64,000 nt of DNA from JAJZQZ01 sp963790415 (GTDB lineage: Bacteria > Actinomycetota > Thermoleophilia > RBG-16-64-13), in assembly GCA_963790415.1 (NCBI GenBank), contig CAWBOK010000003.1, positions 1,054,001-1,118,000 of the forward strand, written 5' to 3'. Under the pieces are notes generated by a model that had not been told where the DNA came from, made no database searches, and saw nothing but the letters and a program-made list of their open reading frames with translations. The position numbers and the translations under genes were made by a program. Each line of letters begins with the position of its first letter. Within the stretch, counting starts at the first letter, position 1. Below are positions 26,339-35,384 of this stretch, piece by piece.

Positions 26339-27091
26339 ATGTGCGATCGCCTCACGGGAAAGGTGGCCCTGGTCACCGGAGCGGGTCAGGGCATCGGCCG
26401 CGGCGTGGCCCTCGTCCTTGCCCGGCAAGGGGCGACGGTGTGGGTGAACGCGCGTTCCGCCGATGCGGTGCAGGCGGTGGTCGACGAGATCGGCACAGCG
26501 GGAGGAACCGCTTACCCCGCGGTGGGGAGCGTGCTCGACGCCGACCGCCTGGACGCCCTGGTGGCCGAGATGGTCTCGACCCACGCTCGGTTGGACATCC
26601 TGGTGAACAACGCCGTGGCGCCCAGCGTCAACGTCCCCTTCGCCCACAGCACCCCCGAGGATTGGGAGCAGGACCTCGGCGTCGGTCTGCGCGGCTACCT
26701 GCTGGCCACCCGGGCCGTGATCGGCCATATGGTGGAGCGGGGGTCGGGTCGCATAGTCAGCGTGTCGTCGTCGGCGGGCAAGGTGGGCAGCGCCAACCTG
26801 GCCGTTTACTCGGCGGCCAAAGGAGCGATCATCTCGTTCACCAAGGCGCTCGCCCGCGAGTTGGCGGCGTCGGGCATCCGGGTGAATGCGGTGGCGCCGG
26901 GTGCGGTCAACACGCCGATGCAGGATCGGCTCACGCCCGAGTTCAAGGCGCACATGATCTCGACCATCCCGGTGGGCCGATACGGCGAGCCGGAGGAAGT
27001 GGGCGAGTTGGTGGCCTTCCTGGCCTCCGACGCCGCCGACTACATCACCGGACAGGTCTTCAGCGTAGACGGCGGAAGGACCATGCAGTGA
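26339..27091 (+). CDS. Short-chain dehydrogenase/reductase
   Basis: 250 residues, classical SDR: TGAGQGIGRG cofactor motif (residues ~14-23), NNAV, catalytic Ser in VSVSSSAGKVG, YSAAK (Tyr/Lys), and the C-terminal VDGG. Arg-containing sequence after the second strand (VNARSADAV) hints at NADP(H). ATG 26339 overlaps nothing and lies 1 bp after the Mo-subunit stop. The following gene begins with a GTG overlapping this stop. It would oxidise or reduce a hydroxyl/keto intermediate of the pathway. Confidence 0.9.
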   Translation: MCDRLTGKVALVTGAGQGIGRGVALVLARQGATVWVNARSADAVQAVVDEIGTAGGTAYPAVGSVLDADRLDALVAEMVSTHARLDILVNNAVAPSVNVPFAHSTPEDWEQDLGVGLRGYLLATRAVIGHMVERGSGRIVSVSSSAGKVGSANLAVYSAAKGAIISFTKALARELAASGIRVNAVAPGAVNTPMQDRLTPEFKAHMISTIPVGRYGEPEEVGELVAFLASDAADYITGQVFSVDGGRTMQ

Positions 27092-28861
27092 CGGCCCCCG
27101 CACCGCTGGGCGAGTCACGCGACACGATAGTCGCAGCGCGTGACAAGACCGTCGCATCGCAACACAGCCTGCCCCTGAGTGAGGCGACGGCGCCTCCCTA
27201 CCTTCTGGGGTTTCGGCGCGCGCTGTACCGAGGGGCGGGCTTCAGTCACGACGAGGTGCGCCGGCCCCTGATCGGCGTGGCGAACAGCTGGGGTGAGATC
27301 AACCCGGCGACGCGCCACCTGAATGTGGTGAGTGACCGGGTGAAGGCCGGTATAACGGCCGCGGGTGGTACGCCGGTGGAGTTCGTGCTCTCCGGTCTCT
27401 GTGACGGCACCTGCGCCGCCGCCCCGGGATACAACCGCTACAACCTTCCCTGGAGGGACATCGCCGTCTCGTACCTGGAGGCTGTCGCGCGGGCCAACGT
27501 GTTCGATGGGATGGTCTTCGTCGGAGTGTGCGACGAAGTGGTACCGGCTCACCTGCTGGCCGCCGTGCGCTTGGATCTGCCCAGCATACTGGTGCTGGGC
27601 GGGGCGATGGAGCCGGGGCGGAGGCCGCCCGGGGCCGACGGCGCGGCCGGCGGAGGTGGCGAAGTCTGGGCGGGCGACATGACCCCTGCCTATGCCGGCA
27701 CGCTCGACGGCTCGGTATCGCAGGCGGAGTACCTGGCCCTGGAAGACGTGGCCTGCGGTGGCGCGGGCGCCTGCCCCGTGATGGGCACCGCCAACACGAT
27801 GCACGTGTTCGCCGAAGCCTGCGGCCTGACGCTTCCCGGCAACGCTGTGATGCCCGGTGCCAGCTTGGAACTCGAGGATCTGGCCTACGCGGCCGGACTG
27901 CGCGCCGTCGAGCTGGTGCAGGCCGACCTGCGGCCGTCGGCAGTCTTCACGCAGGCAGCCCTTGAGAACGCGGTGCGGGCGGTGGTGGCGGCGGGCGGTT
28001 CCACCTGCGCCGTGCTGCACGTGCTCGCGCTGTCCGCCGAAGCCGGACTTTCGCTCGGCCTGGACGATTTCGACCGTCTCAGTCGGGCCACGCCCCTGCT
28101 CGTCGACGTGCGACCCAGCGGGCGTCATTCGGCTACCGACTTCCACCGGGCCGGGGGTGTCTCCGGGCTGTTGGCCAACCTCTCTCCGCTCCTGCACCTC
28201 GAGGCGCGGATGGTGACCGGGGAGACGCTCGGCGACCGTTTGGCCGCCGTCCCGCCGCCGGACCCGGCAGTGATCCGGCCGCTGACCGACCCATTGGCAT
28301 TCGGAAGGAGGCATGGCGGTGCTGCGCGGCAGCCTGGCTCCCGAGGGAGCTGTGTTCAAACAGTCGGGCAGCGGCGTCCGCCGCTTCGAGGGGCCGGCCC
28401 GGGTGTTCGAGACCGAGGAGGCCGCGGGAGAGGCGATCCTGTGCGGAGGAGTAGTCGGGGGAGAGGTGCTCGTGGTGCGGAGCTGCGGGCCGGTGGGAGC
28501 CCCGGGTATGCCCTGCCTGTATGGCTCCTTATGGCTGCTCAAGAGCCGCGGGCTCGACGACCGCGTGGCCTTGGTCACCGACGGGCGCCTGTCGGGCACC
28601 ATCCGGGGACTGGCGGTGGCTCACGTGAGCCCCGAATCAGGCGTGGGCGGGCCGTTGGCCGCCGTGCGGGACGGTGACGCCATCCTGATCGACGTCGACG
28701 CTCGGCGGCTCGATCTTCTCGTTGGCGAAGCCGAGATCGCGCGGCGCCTCGCGGCCGATCCTCCCGCCCTCGCGGCCGCCCCCGCCGGCGTCCTGGCGGC
28801 GTACCGCGCGCTTGTGGGCCCCACCCATCGCGGAGCGGTGCAGGAGGTGCCCGGTGGCTGA
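27088..28861 (+). CDS. IlvD/Edd-family dehydratase; one frame break
   Basis: About 590 residues after removing one extra base near 28306, which joins DPLAFG to GGMAVLRGSLAPEGAVFK, a conserved IlvD/Edd stretch. Family features include IGVANSWGEINPATRHL, the Cys-containing CGGAGACPVMGTANTMH and ALVTDGRLSGTIRGLAVAHVSPE (ALVTDGR/SGxxxG). Fe-S cysteines are at CDGTC-, CD- and CGGAGAC-type positions. The family dehydrates dihydroxy-acids or sugar acids to 2-keto-3-deoxy acids. Divergent N-terminal sequence argues against dihydroxyacid dehydratase of amino-acid synthesis; a pathway-specific dehydratase is more likely. Confidence 0.75.
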
Positions 28862-30047
28862 TCTCTCTGTCGAGTTCTGCGGGGTGCGGTTCAAGAACCC
28901 CGTGGTGGTCGGGTCGAGCGAACTCACCCTCAACGCCACCAACATGAAGGCGTGCGTCGATGCCGGGGCGGGCGGCTTGGTGGCCAAGACCGTGACCGAT
29001 TCCGTGGCCATGCGCGAGCAGACGGCCACCTCGAAGTGGCGTTTCCTGGACGAACGCCACCGCGTTAGTCCGGGCCGGCTGCCGCGGGAGTTCTCGTTCT
29101 ACGGGCGCAGCGGTCTGGCCGAGGAGGCCCCAGATGCCTGGGCGGCCGAGTTGCGGGCGGCGGTAGCCTATGCCGAAAAGCGGGACACGGTGGTCATCGG
29201 TAGTGTGGCCGGCACCGAGCCGAAGGCATGGGCCGAGCTGTGCCGGGTGGTGGAGGACACCGGCGTGCCGCTCATCGAGATGAACTTCGGTTGTCCTCAT
29301 CCGTCGGAGATGGTGGGCGCCAAGACGGGCATGGTGGTGGGTCAGGACCCGGAGGCGGCGGCCGAGGCCGTGGCCGCGGCCGCCGCGGCGGTCCAGGTGC
29401 CCCTCATAGCCAAGCTCACCCCACAGGTGTCCGACGTGGTGGCGGTGGCGCGCCGGGTGCGGGAGGCCGGCGCCTCGGCGGTGACGTTGACCAACCGCTT
29501 CATGGGTTTCGCCGTCGACGCGGAGACGGCTCGTCCGCATATCTACGGGTGGGCCGGTGTCGGCGGTCCCTGGGTGAAGCCTCTGACGCTGCGCTGGGTC
29601 TCGAAGTCGTACACCGCCATGCCCGACCTGCCCATCGCAGGTTCGAACGGCGTGTACGACGGGCAGGACGTGGTCGAGTTCATGATGGCTGGGGCCGCCA
29701 TCGTGCAGATATGCTCGGCCGTCATGCTCAAGGGATATCCGTATCTGGGCCAGGTGGTGCGGCAGGTGGACGAGTTCCTCGAGCGCAAGGGATACGGTTC
29801 TCCGGCCGATCTGGTGGGCCTGGCTGCCCGGGCGGCCCTCAGCTACGAACAGATCAAGGCCCTGCCGCCGGTGAAGGCGTTGATCGACCGCGATCTGTGC
29901 ACCAGTTGTGGCATCTGTTTCGAGCACTGCTATTACCGCTCCATCGACGAACGCAACGGCGTTTACTATGTGAACGAGAGCTGCCGTGGCTGCGGAATCT
30001 GCACCTGTGTCTGCCCGATGGCCGCCATCAAGGTAGCCGGCGCGTGA
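28854..30047 (+). CDS. PreA-like flavin/[4Fe-4S] reductase (dihydropyrimidine/dihydroorotate dehydrogenase superfamily), copy 1
   Basis: 397 residues: a DHOD-like FMN barrel (about residues 1-310) with VEFCGVRFKNPVVVGSSE, EMNFGCPHPSE and LIAKLTPQVSDV, then two ferredoxin [4Fe-4S] motifs (CTSCGICFEHCYY and CRGCGICTCVCPMAAI). GTG 28854 has GGAGG 7 nt upstream and overlaps the dehydratase stop. In dihydropyrimidine dehydrogenase the loop after NLSCPH carries the catalytic Cys before GQDPE; here that position is Val (TGMVVGQDPE). It should therefore reduce or oxidise something other than uracil or thymine, probably with ferredoxin. Confidence 0.8.
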   Translation: MADLSVEFCGVRFKNPVVVGSSELTLNATNMKACVDAGAGGLVAKTVTDSVAMREQTATSKWRFLDERHRVSPGRLPREFSFYGRSGLAEEAPDAWAAELRAAVAYAEKRDTVVIGSVAGTEPKAWAELCRVVEDTGVPLIEMNFGCPHPSEMVGAKTGMVVGQDPEAAAEAVAAAAAAVQVPLIAKLTPQVSDVVAVARRVREAGASAVTLTNRFMGFAVDAETARPHIYGWAGVGGPWVKPLTLRWVSKSYTAMPDLPIAGSNGVYDGQDVVEFMMAGAAIVQICSAVMLKGYPYLGQVVRQVDEFLERKGYGSPADLVGLAARAALSYEQIKALPPVKALIDRDLCTSCGICFEHCYYRSIDERNGVYYVNESCRGCGICTCVCPMAAIKVAGA

Positions 30048-30113
30048 GCGGAGAAGGAACGAGCGGCTCCCGGCCGCGACCAGTATCATCCGTCCAAGAG
30101 GAGGACCACCAAC

Positions 30114-31316
30114 ATGGCTGATCTGAGCGTCGAGTTCGCGGGCCTGCGCTTCAAGAACCCCATCATCGTGGCTTCGGCGACGCCGTCGAAGGACGCGAAG
30201 TACATGCTGAGATGCTGCGAGTCGGGGGCCGGCGGCATCATCGCCAAGACCGTCACATACGAGGAGAAGTTGCAGCACTACGTCTCGCCGCGGTTCACCG
30301 TGCTCCACAAGCGGGGGTGGCCGCAGGTCTACTCCAACTACTCGTGCGAGTTCCTGGCCACCTTCACTCCCGAGCAGTGGGTGACGGAGCTGGAGCAGGC
30401 GCGGAAGTACTGCGACGAGTACGACGTGCGGCTGATCGCCAGTATATCCGGCGACTCCATGGAGACCTGGGCCAAGCTGGCTCAGCTGATGGAGGCCACC
30501 GGCGCCGACGCCATCGAGTGCAACTTCGGTTGCCCGCATCCCCGCGACCTGGGCTACAAGAGCGGCCAGGAACTGGGCGCCGATCCGGAAGCTGCCGCGA
30601 TGGTGACGAAAGTCGTCGCCGACGCAGTGAAGATCCCGGTGGGCATAAAGCTTACGGCCGAGGCCGTCGACCCGGTGCTGGTGGCGGGCAAGGTTCGGGC
30701 TGCCGGGGCGGCGTACGTCACCGCGATCAACCGCTTCCCGGCTCTGGAGATCGACCTGGACACCGGGCGGCCGCTCCTGCACTCCAGCTACGCCGGCGTG
30801 GGCGGGCCCTGGATGCGCCCCATCACCCTCAAGTGGATCTCGAAGATCGCCCGCGCGGTCGACGTGCCCATCTCGGCCACCAACGGCGTCAACAGCTGGC
30901 GCGACGTGGTCAAGATGATGATGGTCGGGGCCGGCACGGTGCAGACCTGCACGCAGATCATGTACGGCACCAAGGGCTTCGGGCACGTCGCCGACTTCCT
31001 GAAAGGCCTCGACACGTACCTCGCCGACCACGATCACGACTCCGTGGAAAACCTCATCGGCATGACGCTTCCGCAGATCCTGACCTGGGACAAGGTCGAC
31101 CGCGAAAGCAAGCACCTCTCGTCGGTCGACAAGACCAAGTGCACCGCCTGCGGCTTCTGCAGCAAGTGGTGTTTCTACGACGCCATCACCTACGACGCCG
31201 ACAAGAAAGCGCAGATAGACCCGGCTCTCTGCGACGGCTGTGGGCTCTGCCCGTCGCTCTGCCCCGACGACGCCATCTCCATGGAGGGTGAGGTCTACCT
31301 TGGCGACTTCCGTTAG
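30114..31316 (+). CDS. PreA-like flavin/[4Fe-4S] reductase, copy 2
   Basis: 400 residues, clearly paralogous to the preceding gene: both open ADLSVEF, continue RFKNP and contain NFGCPHP. FMN barrel then two [4Fe-4S] motifs (CTACGFCSKWCFYDAI, CDGCGLCPSLCPDDAI). The loop matching the dihydropyrimidine dehydrogenase catalytic Cys reads SGQELGADPE, with no Cys. ATG 30114 follows AGGAGG. Two divergent copies in tandem suggest a heteromeric enzyme or two successive ring or double-bond reductions. No PreT-like NAD(P)H subunit is adjacent, so ferredoxin is the likely electron carrier. Confidence 0.8.
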   Translation: MADLSVEFAGLRFKNPIIVASATPSKDAKYMLRCCESGAGGIIAKTVTYEEKLQHYVSPRFTVLHKRGWPQVYSNYSCEFLATFTPEQWVTELEQARKYCDEYDVRLIASISGDSMETWAKLAQLMEATGADAIECNFGCPHPRDLGYKSGQELGADPEAAAMVTKVVADAVKIPVGIKLTAEAVDPVLVAGKVRAAGAAYVTAINRFPALEIDLDTGRPLLHSSYAGVGGPWMRPITLKWISKIARAVDVPISATNGVNSWRDVVKMMMVGAGTVQTCTQIMYGTKGFGHVADFLKGLDTYLADHDHDSVENLIGMTLPQILTWDKVDRESKHLSSVDKTKCTACGFCSKWCFYDAITYDADKKAQIDPALCDGCGLCPSLCPDDAISMEGEVYLGDFR

Positions 31317-31346
31317 ATTCCAGCAGTCTCCGAGAGAGGGCAGGCG

Positions 31347-32120
31347 ATGAGGATCGCGTCACTGCAATTGGCCATCCGCGACGACGAGACGAAGGAAGCC
31401 CGGGTCGAGCGGGTGATGGGCATGGTGGCCGGATGCAGGGGGGCCGACCTGGTGCTGCTGCCGGAGATCTGGAACACCGGCTATTTCGCCTTCGACCGCT
31501 ACCACGACGAAGCCGAGGCACTCGACGGCCCCACGGCTACGGCTGCCGCAGCCCAGGCGAAGGCCCTGGGCGCCTACGTCCACCTGGGCAGCTTCGTCGA
31601 GAAGACGCCCGAAGGCACGTTCACCAACACCAGCGTGTTGTTCGACCGGCAGGGCCGGCGGGTGGCGACGTACCGCAAGATCCACCTGTTCGGCTTCGGC
31701 TCCGACGAGACCAGGGTGTTGACCCCGGGCACCGAGGTCGTCACCGCCGACACGGACTTCGGCCGGGTGGGTCTGGCCACCTGCTACGACCTGCGCTTCC
31801 CAGAGCTGTTCCGACGCATGGTCGACCAGGGCACCGAGTTCTTCTTGGTCTGCTCGGCGTGGCCGTACCCTCGGCTGGAGCATTGGCTGATGCTCAACCG
31901 GGTTCGTGCGTTGGAGAACGAGGCCTTCCTGGTGTCGGCGAACTGCGTGGGCGTGACGCGGGGCAAGCAGTTCTGTGGCCACAGCCAGGTGGTCGACCCA
32001 TGGGGAGCCATCGTGGCCGCCTCCGGCGACGAGGAGACGGTCGTCTGGGCGGATGTAGACCCAGGCATGGCGGCGCGGGTGCGCGATGTGTTCCCGCCGC
32101 TACGCGACCGCGTACTGTAG
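31347..32120 (+). CDS. Nitrilase-superfamily carbon-nitrogen hydrolase (omega-amidase-like)
   Basis: 257 residues with the Glu-Lys-Cys triad: Glu in VLLPEIWNTGY (about residue 40), Lys in TYRKIHLFG (about 111) and Cys in VGLATCYDLRFPE (about 147). Length and spacing match the small omega-amidase/carbamoylase-like branch, which hydrolyses amides or N-carbamoyl compounds. ATG 31347 follows GAGAGAGGGCAGGC. In a reductive ring-cleavage pathway it would fit the step releasing ammonia or opening a lactam-derived amide (inference). Confidence 0.85.
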   Translation: MRIASLQLAIRDDETKEARVERVMGMVAGCRGADLVLLPEIWNTGYFAFDRYHDEAEALDGPTATAAAAQAKALGAYVHLGSFVEKTPEGTFTNTSVLFDRQGRRVATYRKIHLFGFGSDETRVLTPGTEVVTADTDFGRVGLATCYDLRFPELFRRMVDQGTEFFLVCSAWPYPRLEHWLMLNRVRALENEAFLVSANCVGVTRGKQFCGHSQVVDPWGAIVAASGDEETVVWADVDPGMAARVRDVFPPLRDRVL

Positions 32121-32145
32121 AAGAGCAGAGTGTGAAGGAGCGACT

Positions 32146-32842
32146 ATGGTGGAACTGACATTCCAAGTCGGCGGATCCCGCCCGGAGATGGTGACGTTCC
32201 CCGTGGCCCGCGTGCTGAACGGCGGGTTCGCCGGGCGCGACCAGACCCAGGTGCGCGCGCACATCGAGGAGCTGGCCCATCTGGGCGTCAAGGACCCGGG
32301 TGAGACGCCGACCTTCTACCCCCTGTTCAAGACTGCGGTCACGCAGGCTTCCGAACTGGAGGTGGTGGCGCCCGCGGGCAACTGGGGAGAGGCCGAGCCG
32401 GTGATCATCTTCACGGCCGACGGGCTTCTGGTGACGGTGGGATCCGACCACACCGACCGGGACCTCGAGGGGTTCAGCATCTTGAAGTCGAAGCAGGTGT
32501 ATCCCAACGTGGTCGGCCACGCGGCCTGGCGCTACGACGAGGTGGTCGATCACTGGGATGAGATCAGTGCTGCGCGCCTGGGTGGGCGAAGGGCGCACCC
32601 GGCTGTTCCAGGAGGCCCCCTTAGCCGCGCTGATGCGGCCGGAGGAGCTGATCGAGCGGGCTCGGGGGCTGGTGGACGGGGACCCGGTGGGCACCGTCTT
32701 CTTCCTGGGGACCGTCGCCGCCAAGGAGAAGATCACCTTCGCCGGCTACTTCGAGTGCGAGCTGGACGACCCGGTCACCGGGCAGACACTCGTCTCGGCC
32801 TACCGCGCGGCACCGATCGCCTGGTTCAAGGGAGACATCTAG
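32146..32842 (+). CDS. DUF2848 family protein; one frame break
   Basis: About 231 residues after removal of one extra base at about 32566, which joins VDHWDEI to VLRAWVGEGRTRLFQEAPLAALM. The DUF2848 signatures include EVVAPAGNWGEAEPVIIFTADGLLVTVGSDHTDRDLE and the C-terminal GTVFFLGTVAAKEKITFAGYFECELDDPVTG. The latter resembles the hydrolase fold of fumarylacetoacetase-like proteins. No biochemical function is established for the family. It follows GAAGGAG and lies between the nitrilase-like and cupin genes, so it belongs to the same pathway. Confidence 0.75.
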
Positions 32843-32870
32843 AAACGCAACGAACAGGAGGATTGTAGCG

Positions 32871-33209
32871 ATGCCCAAACCGGAACTCGAGTTCTTCGAC
32901 CCGGCCCCGATCGAGTGGCAGGAGATCGAAGGCTCCGGCGGGATGATCCACGAGAAGATCCTGAGCCTCGATCCCGACACGGGGGACTACACCCGGGTGT
33001 TGGAGTTCAAGCCGGGCACCCGCACCACCGAGACCCTGGTTCACGAATTCTGGGAAGAGGTGTGGATCATCTCTGGGAGCCTGTACGACATCGCGAAGGA
33101 GCAGCACTTTGCCGCCGGCACTTATGCCTGCCGCCCGCCCGGTATGCTCCACGGCCCGTACGACATCCCCGACGGATGCATGACCTTCGAGATCCGCTAC
33201 TACAAGTAG
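32871..33209 (+). CDS. Single-domain cupin protein
   Basis: 112 residues forming one cupin: motif 1 around VHEFWEEVWIISGSLYDI (His and two Glu as metal ligands) and motif 2 around CRPPGMLHGPY (second His). Such small cupins act as isomerases, dioxygenases or hydrolases, or bind a metabolite. AGGAGG precedes ATG 32871. It is the last gene of the catabolic operon; a GC-rich region with weak hairpin potential (33220-33260) follows. Confidence 0.8.
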   Translation: MPKPELEFFDPAPIEWQEIEGSGGMIHEKILSLDPDTGDYTRVLEFKPGTRTTETLVHEFWEEVWIISGSLYDIAKEQHFAAGTYACRPPGMLHGPYDIPDGCMTFEIRYYK

Positions 33210-33352
33210 GTCGATGCCGGAAGGCCGGGGGTCGGGCGTTGACGCGCCGGCCCCGGCCGGCCGAGCGGCCTTGCGCTGGGCGAGGGTGCTGTTACCGTGC
33301 CTCCGCGCGCGGCCGCCGCGTCGACCCGCCGCGTCACCGGCCCCCGGCGGCC

Positions 33353-35371
33353 CTACTGCCAGAGGGTGGCATGACTGCGGCGCCCCTCGGCGATGACGCC
33401 ATCCAGAAGGTGTATCAGCACCCCGATCGACTGCCAACTCGAGCCGATCGACACCGCGTTCTCGTGGTAGCTGGGGGAGTGGCCGATACCGATGGCGAGA
33501 AGGTCGACACCCGCCCGTCGAAGCCAGGGGATCAATGCGCCGCGGTAGTAGGACCGCAGGTCGTCGGCCCCCGCCCGCCGCAGGGCGACGCTGTTGGGGT
33601 GGCCGTCGGTGAGCACCACGATGAGCTTGCGCGTCTGGTTGACGGTATCGGCCTTCTGCTTGGCGTAGGCGATGGCCTCGATCTCGTGGGTGCCCGAGCT
33701 GTAGTAGCCGAAGTCTCCGCCGAAGAAGCGGTCGAGACGGTCGCGACGGTGATCGTAGAGTTCGGTCACGGCGGCGGAGTACAGGGACACGTCCACCGGC
33801 ACCCGCAGACGGTCGAGGGCTTCCGCGAACGCATATCCCACCGCGACGGCCTTGGCGCCGTTGCGGTTGGTCAGCATCGAGGGCGAGACGTCGATCAGAA
33901 GGTGGAAGTAGTACGACAGGCGATCGGGCACCTCCATCCTTTGGAAGAGCCGCAGATCGCGGGAGACCGCCAACCGGCGCAGGTTCCGCATGCCTACCCG
34001 CCGCCCCGAGCGGTACCGACCGGCGAACCGGCGCTCGAAGTTCACCTCGAACGCCCTGCGCAGCGCGGCCCGCTCCCCGGCGAAGGCCTCCAGGGCCGGG
34101 GGACCGTAGATGGTCGCCACCTGTTCCAGCACCTGCCGGCTCTGAACCGTGGGAGGCACGAGGTGGGCTCGAGCCACGGAGACTTCGTCCACGGTCTGTG
34201 AGCCGTCCATCCGGGGGTAGATGATCAGCTGGGGCTGAAGAGGGCTCGTACCCCGATCGTCTAAGGTCCCCGCCGTGTGTGCTCGGGCGTCGTGGCCGAG
34301 CAGGCCTGGGGACGACAACTTCTGGGCCAGGTTGCCGATGAGCGTGGTGGCGTCGTCGGGCAACATGGCCGGCTCGGCCGTCTTGCGATCGTGGTCCACG
34401 GTCTGAGGCCCCATCTCCCCGGGTGCCTCGCGACGCTCTCCGGCGAGCGACTGCCCGGTCGCGGGCGGGGGCGCCTTGTAGACCGCCTCCCCCTTCGATC
34501 CCCCCGCCTCGGCAGTAGTTTCTTCGAAGGCTTCGGGAAAGGAATCGGCGATCTCTACCAGGAGACCGGTGACCAGCCAGTCGGCGAAGGTCGCCGGGTC
34601 GTCGGCATTCACGGCCGAGAGCAGCGGGGAGCGGAGGCGTGACGCGGCTCCCGAGAGCCGCGGTGGGAGTTCATCGGCGGCTAGTTCGCTGTCGGCGCCC
34701 CAGATCTGCAGGAACAGCACGGCCACGAGGCGCGCGAGGTCGGGCGCGGCGGCGGCCCGAGGCTCGGTCAGCGGTCCGGCGAGTTCCGGCGCCCGTGCCG
34801 CCGATCCCCGAGCCGCGTCCAGAGCTTCGGCGACGTGGCCCGCCAAGTATCGCCGAGCGCCCCTGAACCGGTCCATCAGACGGCGCTCGATGCGCGAGTC
34901 TTCGAGGATCTCGCCGATCTGGTTCAACATGACGCGCGTTTCGGAGCGGGCGCTGAGTTCCTGCGCTCGTGCAGGAAGGGCCTCTCCGAGCAGCGCCATC
35001 CGTTCGCCGTCGATGAGCGGTTCGCCGGGGGCATGACCCGAAAAGAGCACGTGGCCCAATTCGTGCAGGAATGCCGACTGGAAGCCTTCGACATGCGACC
35101 CGCGCCCGGCGGTGCCCGGTGATGCGCGCGAGGCCGTGCTCGGTAATCGGGTCGCGGCCGCCTCTGAGGTCGACATCTCGGTCATCCGGTCCAGATCCAG
35201 GCGGATCTCGACCCGCCGCCGACCGTCCTCGCCCGTGGCCCACACCATGCGCTCGGGTTGGCCGGGAGGCGACCAGCCTATGTCCAGATCCACGTCGGCC
35301 AGCCCGGAACCGAACACCCGGGCGGCCTGCGTCAGAGCCGAGAGGCGGGAGACTACCTCGTCCGCGTCCAT
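33353..35371 (-). CDS. VWA domain protein with HExxH motif (CobT/NorD-like)
   Basis: 672 residues. Near residue 105 is AFLHELGHVLFSGH, a zinc-metalloprotease-like HExxH. At the C-terminal end is a canonical VWA MIDAS, LLIDVSPSM (DxSxS), followed by LIVVLTDGHPN. The middle (about residues 230-420) is low-complexity and acidic. The layout resembles CobT/NorD proteins that work with a MoxR/CbbQ ATPase, here encoded immediately upstream with a 13-bp gap. The HExxH might be structural. The target is unknown; the catabolic operon converges on this pair, so one of its metalloenzymes is a candidate (inference). Confidence 0.75.
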   Translation of the reverse strand: MDADEVVSRLSALTQAARVFGSGLADVDLDIGWSPPGQPERMVWATGEDGRRRVEIRLDLDRMTEMSTSEAAATRLPSTASRASPGTAGRGSHVEGFQSAFLHELGHVLFSGHAPGEPLIDGERMALLGEALPARAQELSARSETRVMLNQIGEILEDSRIERRLMDRFRGARRYLAGHVAEALDAARGSAARAPELAGPLTEPRAAAAPDLARLVAVLFLQIWGADSELAADELPPRLSGAASRLRSPLLSAVNADDPATFADWLVTGLLVEIADSFPEAFEETTAEAGGSKGEAVYKAPPPATGQSLAGERREAPGEMGPQTVDHDRKTAEPAMLPDDATTLIGNLAQKLSSPGLLGHDARAHTAGTLDDRGTSPLQPQLIIYPRMDGSQTVDEVSVARAHLVPPTVQSRQVLEQVATIYGPPALEAFAGERAALRRAFEVNFERRFAGRYRSGRRVGMRNLRRLAVSRDLRLFQRMEVPDRLSYYFHLLIDVSPSMLTNRNGAKAVAVGYAFAEALDRLRVPVDVSLYSAAVTELYDHRRDRLDRFFGGDFGYYSSGTHEIEAIAYAKQKADTVNQTRKLIVVLTDGHPNSVALRRAGADDLRSYYRGALIPWLRRAGVDLLAIGIGHSPSYHENAVSIGSSWQSIGVLIHLLDGVIAEGRRSHATLWQ

Positions 35372-35384
35372 CGGGGTCGTTCTC

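Noticed and set aside
28575..31115. Long antisense open frame (846 codons) opposite the PreA-like genes
   Set aside because: Same reasoning: an exact shadow of two recognisable Fe-S flavoproteins.
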